From Salvia splendens (lineage: Eukaryota > Streptophyta > Magnoliopsida > Lamiales > Lamiaceae): 64,000 bases of DNA. Of this stretch, positions 57,389 through 64,000 are shown piece after piece. The notes under the pieces were generated by a model. That model saw only the letters and a program-made list of their open reading frames with translations. It searched no databases and had not been told where the DNA came from. The translations under genes were made by a program, and so were the position numbers. Position 1 is the first letter of the stretch. Every line of letters begins with the position of its first letter. The DNA is taken from contig NC_056037.1 of assembly GCF_004379255.2 (NCBI RefSeq), positions 31,159,012 to 31,223,011 on the forward strand. Direction: 5' to 3'.

Positions 57389-57528
57389 TCATGGTGTGGT
57401 ATTTACAGATATAGGAATAATTTAAATAAATGATCTTATGCATGCCAGGAAACTTTTTTATATGGTACCGTAATAATCAATTAATGGTCACTATTATACA
57501 TATACACACATCAAACCAAAATACTTGA
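57389..57528. repeat. Downstream copy of the duplicated 5' flank (promoter-proximal)
   Basis: Pairs with 56928-57062 and ends 17 bases before the defensin-like ATG, so it likely holds the core promoter and 5' UTR. About 15-20% divergence by eye. Confidence 0.7.
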
Positions 57529-57545
57529 TTGATTCCAACGTACAA

Positions 57546-60097
57546 ATGGCAAGGCTCGAGGCATCTTTCTTCGCACTTATCATTTGTTTCACTCTTATTT
57601 CAGGTACAAGTATATTATTAATTACATTTGGAAGAATATATATATTGGTGTATCCTAATCCAAGTTTATACATATTCAATTGTATTACATGTGCATTCAT
57701 GTAATACACATGTTTTTGCTTACGAAGAGCATCCACATCGGTGAGCACAAGCTCGTCCGTCCGTGCCAGCGGCGCGGATGAGCTGTCCGCCGCTGCACTC
57801 TTGCCGCTGGCACGGCGCTGCTCGATGCATCGAGCACGTCCGTGTCAGCGAGCAGGAGACGTGTCAGCTTCCTATTGGCCAACGGCATAGTCGTCGGCAA
57901 TTTAAATTTAAAAAAAATTCGGATTTTTATGCTGTTGGCAATTGATTTTTTTTTTAAATCAGATTTTAATTAAAAAATCTTATTAAAAAAAATATTTTCC
58001 CACTTCCCAAAAAATTATATCCGTTTTCTACCCACTTTTAATTTATTTTTCAATTTTTTCCCCCAAAAATACACATTTTCATCTATAAATACTCCCACTT
58101 CCACACCAAAAATTCACACCACACTACACAATTCTCATCTAAATTCTCTCATTTCCATTCTCAATTCTCAATCTTTCTTTCACTCTTACTCTTACAACAA
58201 AACAATGTCCGGCCACGGCGATCACCCCCCCGGCTCCCACTGTTGGAACCCCGATTGGTTCGATTCACAACCGTTTCCTAGTCCGGAAATGGAATATTCG
58301 GCCCCTCCTCAAACCCAAGGTTCGGAAGTTCCGGGTGGCTACCGGCTTTACCGGATCGAAGACCAAGATGCCCCCGAAGGACAATACAGGTGGACACCCG
58401 AGCCTAGAGCGAGGTCGAGCGGCCCCTCCCAAACTTCGACTCCTCCTACTCGCGGTGTCCGCACACCGTACACTCCGACGGAGATGGAGCAATTGTTCAA
58501 AGCGTTCTTGTCAATCTCCGAAGATCCGGAGGTTGGCACGAACCAATCCGGCGATCATTATTGGTGGCACATCTGTCGCCGGTACAATGAAAATCGGCCG
58601 ACTGGAACAATCGAGCGCAACGAGAGTATGGTGCGCAACGCCATATACAGAGCCAACGAAGAAATCCAAAAGTTCCAGGGGTATTACCTCCAGGAAGAGC
58701 GGTCGGCGGGGAGCGGCTGGAGCGAGGTCGACATCATCAGTTCAGCCTTGTCGACCTACCAATCCATGAACTACAAGCCGTTCAAGTACCTCAACATTTG
58801 GCAGGAGACGCGGTCGCATCCGAAGTATAGGGGAGGCGTAACATCCTCCTCTAGCGGCTCCTCCAAACGGTCAAGGTCGGTATTCCTATCCGACGCCGGC
58901 TCCGAAGACGTGGCTAGCCAACTTGCCGGAGCTAACTTGGGTATCCCCGACGCCGGCCCGAGCGGTTCCCAACGCCGAACGCAAGGAAGGAAGAAGGCGG
59001 CGGCCAACCGCCGTCGCGCCGCGACTCCATCCGCCCCCACTCCCGAACCGGCTCCCGCTCCCTATGTGCCACCTTAACCCCCCACCAACTCGTTGTGGGG
59101 GGTTTTGGCCCAATTCAATTTGGTCGATAGGTCAAATATGACCCCCAAGCAACTTCGATCGCATGTGGCGATGATACGGGGTCTCCAAAGAACGTTGGGG
59201 GTATTGCCGGATGATGACTAGTCTTCCCTGTGGGCATTTTTACGCTTAAATTACGTAATTTTTATTTTTTAGGAGTTTAAGTATGTAAGTTTTATTTTTT
59301 AGGATTTTAAGTATGTAATTTTTATTTTTAGTATTTTAATTATGCAATTTTTATTTTTTAGGAATTTAATTATGTAATTTTTTATTTTTTTGTAATTTGT
59401 AATATTATTCCGGGTATTTTTAATGTATTTTAATTTTTGGAAATGTTTTTATTTAAATTGAATAATGGAATGGTGGGACCCTTGTACCCGTTCTTGCGGA
59501 AGAGCACGAATGTGGGTGTTGTGCTCTTGCCTAAGAGCAGACAGAAAAAGTGGGGTCGGGCCCACATCCGTGCTTATTGGCAAGAGCACGGGTGTGAATG
59601 TTCTCAGAATCAAATTTATTTTCTTGTACTGGCATTAGAAGTCTCATTTTATTATATTGATGAGTCTTAAGTAATATTTCTTTGTATTATTTGGTAAGTG
59701 AAACTTATATTTTAGACATTACAAGCTTATATTGCACCCACTTATTCCATCCATAGCAAATTCAGTTAAATGATAATTCCTATGTTTTCCCTTCTAATAT
59801 GAGTACACTATTTTCGAATGATTGTATCCTATGAGTGATCAATTATTTTCAAGACATCAAAATACGTAGATAAAATTAAATTAAATTTAGTTGTTGACCG
59901 CAGGTTGTTTGACTCGCGGGGGAAAAATTTGTTCGTTTGATTTGGCTGCTCCTTGTAATATAAAAGATCCAAATTCATGTGTAAATGTGTGCAAGAAAAG
60001 TGGTCTTGGAGGATCCAATTTTGTTGCTGCATATTGTGGCATTAATTTCAAGAGATCTACCTTTTTACTTGTACTTATAATTGTTAACCAAATATAA
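57546..60097 (+). CDS. Defensin-like Cys-rich secreted peptide, two exons, with a transposon in its intron
   Basis: Exon 1 (57546-57603) encodes a signal peptide, MARLEASFFALIICFTLIS, and ends at a GT donor in phase 1. Exon 2 (59904-60097) follows a CAG acceptor and reads GCLTRGGKICSFDL, CNIKDPNSCVNVCKKSGLGG, NFVAAYCGINFKRS and a hydrophobic tail, ending TAA at 60095-60097. This layout, a signal exon, one intron, then a mature peptide of about 50 residues with a CxxxC pair, is that of plant defensin-like (LCR/DEFL) genes. Six cysteines are seen; the usual final CxC is missing and a hydrophobic tail (STFLLVLIIV) takes its place, so the C-terminus may have been altered by mutation. The 2.3-kb intron is mostly a Harbinger element (57727-59605). 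Whether it is spliced and expressed cannot be judged here. Confidence 0.65.
58084..58090 (+). promoter_or_regulatory. TATA-like box of the Harbinger ORF2
   Basis: ctataaatactccc lies 121 bases before the ORF2 ATG (58205). The same stretch, ctataaatacccc, is kept in the 22907-24250 element upstream of its truncated ORF2. Confidence 0.5.
58205..59077 (+). CDS. Harbinger ORF2, Myb/SANT-like DNA-binding protein, short at the C-terminus
   Basis: This protein partners the PIF/Harbinger transposase by binding element ends. 290 residues from ATG 58205 (MSGHGDHPPGSHCWN): a Pro/Gly-rich N-terminus; a Myb/SANT-like trihelix domain from about residue 90 (YTPTEMEQLFKAFLSI, GDHYWWHICRRYNEN, MVRNAIYRANEEIQKF); a region with FKYLNIWQETRSHPKY as in NAM-associated proteins; a Ser-rich stretch; and a basic RRTQGRKKAAANRRRA tail. 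It is the least damaged of four ORF2 copies here. The TAA at 59075-59077 looks premature: the same frame goes on for 47 codons (NSLWGVLAQFNLVDRSNMTP) to TAG at 59219-59221, and the paralogue at 23250-23841 retains related sequence there. Confidence 0.82.
   Translation: MSGHGDHPPGSHCWNPDWFDSQPFPSPEMEYSAPPQTQGSEVPGGYRLYRIEDQDAPEGQYRWTPEPRARSSGPSQTSTPPTRGVRTPYTPTEMEQLFKAFLSISEDPEVGTNQSGDHYWWHICRRYNENRPTGTIERNESMVRNAIYRANEEIQKFQGYYLQEERSAGSGWSEVDIISSALSTYQSMNYKPFKYLNIWQETRSHPKYRGGVTSSSSGSSKRSRSVFLSDAGSEDVASQLAGANLGIPDAGPSGSQRRTQGRKKAAANRRRAATPSAPTPEPAPAPYVPP
59606..59903. other. Remaining 3' part of the defensin-like intron
   Basis: AT-rich intron sequence between the Harbinger element and the exon 2 acceptor at 59901-59903 (cag). 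No other feature seen. Confidence 0.5.
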
Positions 60098-60317
60098 ATT
60101 GGAAACTTTCTTTTCTTACTGTATATTGTTATTTTGTGTTAACTCTATTTCTCACAAAATGCAAAACGAAAAATGGCAATTAAATTTTAATTGAATTGTT
60201 GCTGCACTTGGTTGAATTCTTCCTTTTTCTAATTCATTATTACTCCATTATTAAAATTTATAACCTTTGTATATGCATACACATGGCAGACGAACAAAAT
60301 TAATTTCTACTATACAA

Positions 60318-63300
60318 TCAGGGGTTTTGGCTTGTCTTTGCAAAGAATGCATCGATTGGAATGTGCTTACCCGGTGAAGGAGAAGATCTTTTCTGCTTCT
60401 TTTTCTTTCGATTGCTCATATCGCCCTTCTCCGCGAATCTGGCACAAGTATTCAGCGTTTAAAGTTTGGAAATTGTGTACTACTATGAAACTTGTGATGA
60501 TAAACCTGAACGAATACATATGAATCAATCACCTTAGGTTAGGAGGCTTGACTAGTCTGTTTCTGTTGCTTGACTCCTCATCTTGCAGCCGCTCAGCGAG
60601 ATGGAAATCAAAATGCTCTTGCCTTTCCTCGATAAAGCTGGGAGGAAGTTCGGTTCCACATACAGAGCATTGGTAGTCATTCAACCAATATATGGTATCT
60701 CTGAGATTTAGTGAAGACCCTGCCTCGCCGTCACTGCACTTTCTCTTCTGTTGATCAAAACTAGTTTCCTCACACAGCCCAGATGACGAATCTCTTTCTA
60801 CTAATCGACCAGTTCCTGTTGGAAGACGATCTGTCACAGCTCCAACTGTATCGTGATGTGAAACCTAACACAAAAAAATTCAAGAAAAATCTGGTCAGTG
60901 TTTTAATAAACAAAGACGGTATAAACTCAGCTGAATTAGAATACCATGACTTAAATACGCACCTTTTCATTCAAATTGTCAATCTGGAGATTAGAAGTTT
61001 CTCGAGTTTCGGATTCACTGTGAAAATTCCTTGTGCCCATGTGTTCAGAATCATGTATCCGGTAGGTATCTGCAAAATCAATTGATTTGGATGGCTCGTG
61101 TATATCACTACATAAACTGGACTCTCTGTCGATGATGGCTAGAGCATCATCACTGATAGTGGACTCTGACTGCACTTGAGCTCCCAGCCCTCGTCGTGAA
61201 GTATCATCTCCCCCCAGAAAGTTAGAAAGTGTCTTTTGTTTAGGATCAGCTGCAACACATTCTCTGCCTTCACCGAAGTTTGACATCCGCAGTCCTAATG
61301 CAGAATATGGATAAATAGCCAAGATCAACGTATGAAGCATATAATTGATAAAAATGTTGCAATTCGTACAAAGGATTAGTATTGGTCCCTACGAAAAATT
61401 TCTTAAAAAGATCACAATATTATACCAAATGATCCTACCCATTAGTCTGAGTGACACCGGAAGTTCAGCCTTGAGCAGTTTTTTCGCTTGTTTCAAAATT
61501 TCCTCACTTGAGCAAGTATTATATGGAAGAGTCACTGCCCGAGTTCGAACCTGGAGTATCCATATTATAGAAAAGAAAAAATGCAACAGCATTTGATTGC
61601 CAGACTGAGTACAAATGAACTCACGGGAAACTTATAGAGCACAATCTCTACAAATGTGGCTCATCTATCGAGAATTACAACAGTGCATCAAATCATACCT
61701 CAAAACTTGATGTTTTCAACTTTAATGTCAATGTTCTTCCACGGATGCCTTCTTTCTTCAAGTCAGAAGAAAGATTTTCTGAAAGATCAACTGCAGAAAG
61801 AATTTTCCCTTGCTCAGATGAGAATGTGATTGAAGACTGTCCAGCAAACAGAAGGTCAATCTCAACTTTTCATATAAACATTAGAGAAGAGAATGCATAA
61901 GGTCAATCTCAACTTTGCATATTAACATTAGAAAAGAGAATACATTGCACGTACAGAGACCTATATGATTAGGGATACATGATGGGTAAAGTTGAGAGAG
62001 CTTTTTTCACCTAATTTCTGGAATATTGATGCCTCGTCTCCTGTAGGTGAGAATGTTCTTTCAGTACTCATACTTTTCCTCTGGGACGCTTGAGGTGTAT
62101 CTGTCCTCCCAATCCCCAAACTGACAGATAAAAAGAAATCTGCAAAGGAAGCAAATAATTTCTAATCTAATAGGAATGGTATTGTAGAAATACTGAAATA
62201 ATACAGCAGGTTTTGAAGAACTATGTGATATACATCTCAGAATGATCAGCTTAACTAGTTGAAGAGCATCTCAAAATCCTCCAGAGCAAACTCGGGAGGA
62301 TAACCAATACCAATGGGATTCTCACACAAAAACCCAGAGAGTTACAAGAAAGAGAGTACAAACCAGCAGATGCATGAGAAAATAATGCGCAGATGAAACT
62401 ACTTTTCTGCAGCATTTCCTCACATGTTGTAATTCCAAGCACTCCTTTCAAAATATTTTCAGTAACCTTACCAATGCCCCCAATCTACAAATAGACACTT
62501 GGAATGAGGATAGATAAGTCTCAACTTTCAATATTATTATCACAAAGAGATAGAGAAGTACCTTCCTTATAGGTAATGATGATATAAATGTTACAACAGC
62601 AACACGCTCATTTGGCAAAACAAACTGACCATTTGGCTTATTGATATCTGAACAAACCTGTGTAAAAGTAGGCAAATAAAGACATTAACTAATAGTACTA
62701 GTGGCGCAGCCACATGGTCTTCAGGTGGGGCATTTGCCCCCTCTCAAGCTTTTACTATATTTTGTTTAATAAATTTGCAAATTTATTCATATTTCTTTAT
62801 AAATGCCCCTCTCAATTCCTCAAATTTTACTCATGTATACTTTTTCCCCTCCCATTTTCCTCAAATTTAAAACCACACACTAGATTATGGCAGTATGCTT
62901 ATATGTGAAGCCGTAATTAATTGTGATACATAAAAAGAGAGTGTATAAGCACTTGCCAATGATGGGTAAAGTATCAAAGTTAGTCAAATAAAGCCATTGT
63001 CATATTTGTTCAAAAGCTTTACTCGTGATTTCTGGTGAACAGATATAGAATTCAGCAGATTCCACTTTCTCCCCGAGTAGCATTAGATAAAAGCCTCTCT
63101 ATTACATAGGCTCCACAAGTAAGTTTTGCTAGGATCCTAACTTCGGATTTGAGTCACCAGGAGATAATATATACTATGCGTTATAAGTTTTTAATACCTA
63201 ATATAATTCCAAAAGAATGGTTGGTAGATTTTTATAGTCTTACTACTGATATAGAAGATGTCAAAAGCCTACATTAGTCAAGGTGAAAGAATAGTCATTC

Positions 63301-64000
63301 AGAATAGTTTTCGCAAAAACAGAGAGCTTGTTATGAAAGGCACTAACATCGAATAGAATTCATAAATACTGAGCCTATTAATTAATATACTATATATTAG
63401 AACTGCAATTTCAGCAGTTCCGGATAAGCCAGGCAAAAGATTGAGTTATGCATTACACGAGTGGTGACATCGAATTAAGCAACCAAGTTAACATAAGTCT
63501 TTGATGTTGTCACTAAGCACCTTGGCAAGCAAGCGATTTGGTGCCACCCCAGCACTACATGTGAGTCCAGTCTCCCTGTGAACACTTTCTCTGAGCTCTT
63601 CAGCCACCTTAGGAAATTAATGATCAGGAATTTATGAAAAAGTAAGTAGAAAAAATAGAAAGCAGAGATGAAATAATAACGAACAGCATTTAACAGAATA
63701 GGTATCATCGTGACATACTTGTCCACCAGTCATTCCCTTTTCATTGCAGAAATTTGTTATATCTAGGTAAGCCTCATCCAAACTGGCAGCTAGAAAGTTG
63801 GGATCATACCTCTCGAAAACTAAATGCAAACAAGTGCATAGAAGAATTCAGTAAAAAGTATAAATATCCATATCAAAGACAACCCAGTTACCCAGAGGAG
63901 AGTGCAACATTTATAACCTTTCCTAGTTAAACCGCTAAAATGATTGTACTTCTTGAAGTCTGTTGGAACAAAAATTAGTTCAGGACACAGTTTACGTGCA
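60318..64000 (-). CDS. POLK: DNA polymerase kappa (Y family), 3' part; 5' exons lie beyond the window
   Basis: Error-prone translesion polymerase (DinB/Pol kappa class) acting at damaged DNA in the nucleus. Eleven exons here, in transcript order: 63918-64000 (partial), 63719-63819, 63521-63607, 62562-62657, 62364-62484, 62011-62139, 61699-61790, 61439-61550, 60963-61294, 60533-60864, 60318-60438. GT-AG and phase hold throughout, giving about 535 residues. Seen in order: [10 protein letters not shown]; the catalytic [30 protein letters not shown]; helix-hairpin-helix [13 protein letters not shown]; the little-finger domain [19 protein letters not shown] and [17 protein letters not shown]; a ubiquitin-binding zinc finger (CSVC..EHFDFH); and a C-terminal PIP-like end [10 protein letters not shown]. 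The N-terminal catalytic Asp motif is off the edge. The order and sequence match plant Pol kappa rather than Pol eta. No lesions seen. Confidence 0.93.

Larger units (their letters stand above)
57727..59605 (+). mobile_element. PIF/Harbinger element carrying ORF2 in the intron of the defensin-like gene
   Basis: Left end GAGCATCCACATCGGTG. The right end complement GAGAACATTCACACCCGTG has diverged; flanks gaa and aga do not show a clean TAA/TTA duplication. 1879 bp with one ORF (58205) behind a TATA-like site (58084) and followed by roughly 27-bp 'taattatgtaatttttattttttagga' type repeats (59260-59390), as in the 22907 element. It lacks a transposase. Confidence 0.85.

Noticed and set aside
61790..61840. 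Alternative POLK exon start at the upstream acceptor near 61837
   Set aside because: The acceptor before 61790 gives the expected phase and the family-like [15 protein letters not shown]; the upstream choice adds unmatched sequence.
62690..62890. Repeat-like segment (agtggcgcagccacatgg..ggggcatttgccccct) in a POLK intron
   Set aside because: It looks like a common dispersed plant repeat, but I could not define ends, target duplication or class.

Overview
This window is nuclear DNA from a flowering plant, most likely a eudicot. The evidence is AT-rich intergenic DNA, short GT-AG introns, plant-only gene families (vacuolar sorting receptor, RSL-type bHLH, MUR3-like GT47, defensin-like peptide) and plant transposon families (PIF/Harbinger, Mutator, Stowaway-type MITEs, hAT, Ty1/copia). 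A lamiid is my guess from the general look of the repeats; the sequence does not prove it.

Layout. 1-20 kb is a transposon field: a 1.15-kb Mutator-type element (838-1988), a Pack-MULE carrying a broken piece of a GIL1/DUF641 gene (5334-6531), a Harbinger-type MITE (6583-6975), a complete 1.9-kb PIF/Harbinger element whose transposase has one in-frame stop (9303-11248), a decayed Harbinger ORF2 (12767-13980), and a copia retrotransposon joined directly to it (13981-18954). 20-29 kb holds two related MUR3-like xyloglucan galactosyltransferase genes. The first has one frameshift in an A6 run and the second is clearly a pseudogene. An internally deleted Harbinger element lies between them.

32.4-39.3 kb is a block of three elements separated by (TA)n tracts. 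The outer two are inverted copies of each other, built from repeats in both orientations. The middle one carries a 1-kb 22/44/132-bp minisatellite. This block ends 12 bp before the start codon of a disrupted RSL-type bHLH gene (39342-42283), which also has a Harbinger-like element between two 76-bp copies of its intron 1/exon 2 border.

43.5-64 kb is the conserved gene-dense part: RRN3 (RNA polymerase I initiation factor, 15 coding exons, + strand), a vacuolar sorting receptor (12 coding exons, - strand, convergent with RRN3), a two-exon defensin-like gene with a Harbinger ORF2 element in its intron, and the 3' part of DNA polymerase kappa (- strand, running off the right edge). Every splice junction given for RRN3, VSR and POLK was checked for GT-AG ends and reading phase by hand.

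The housekeeping genes (rDNA transcription, vacuolar sorting, translesion synthesis) show no functional link to one another. The common theme is transposon activity. Harbinger transposase and its Myb-like partner protein sit on separate defective elements, and several host genes carry insertions in promoters or introns. No CRISPR, rRNA or tRNA genes were seen.
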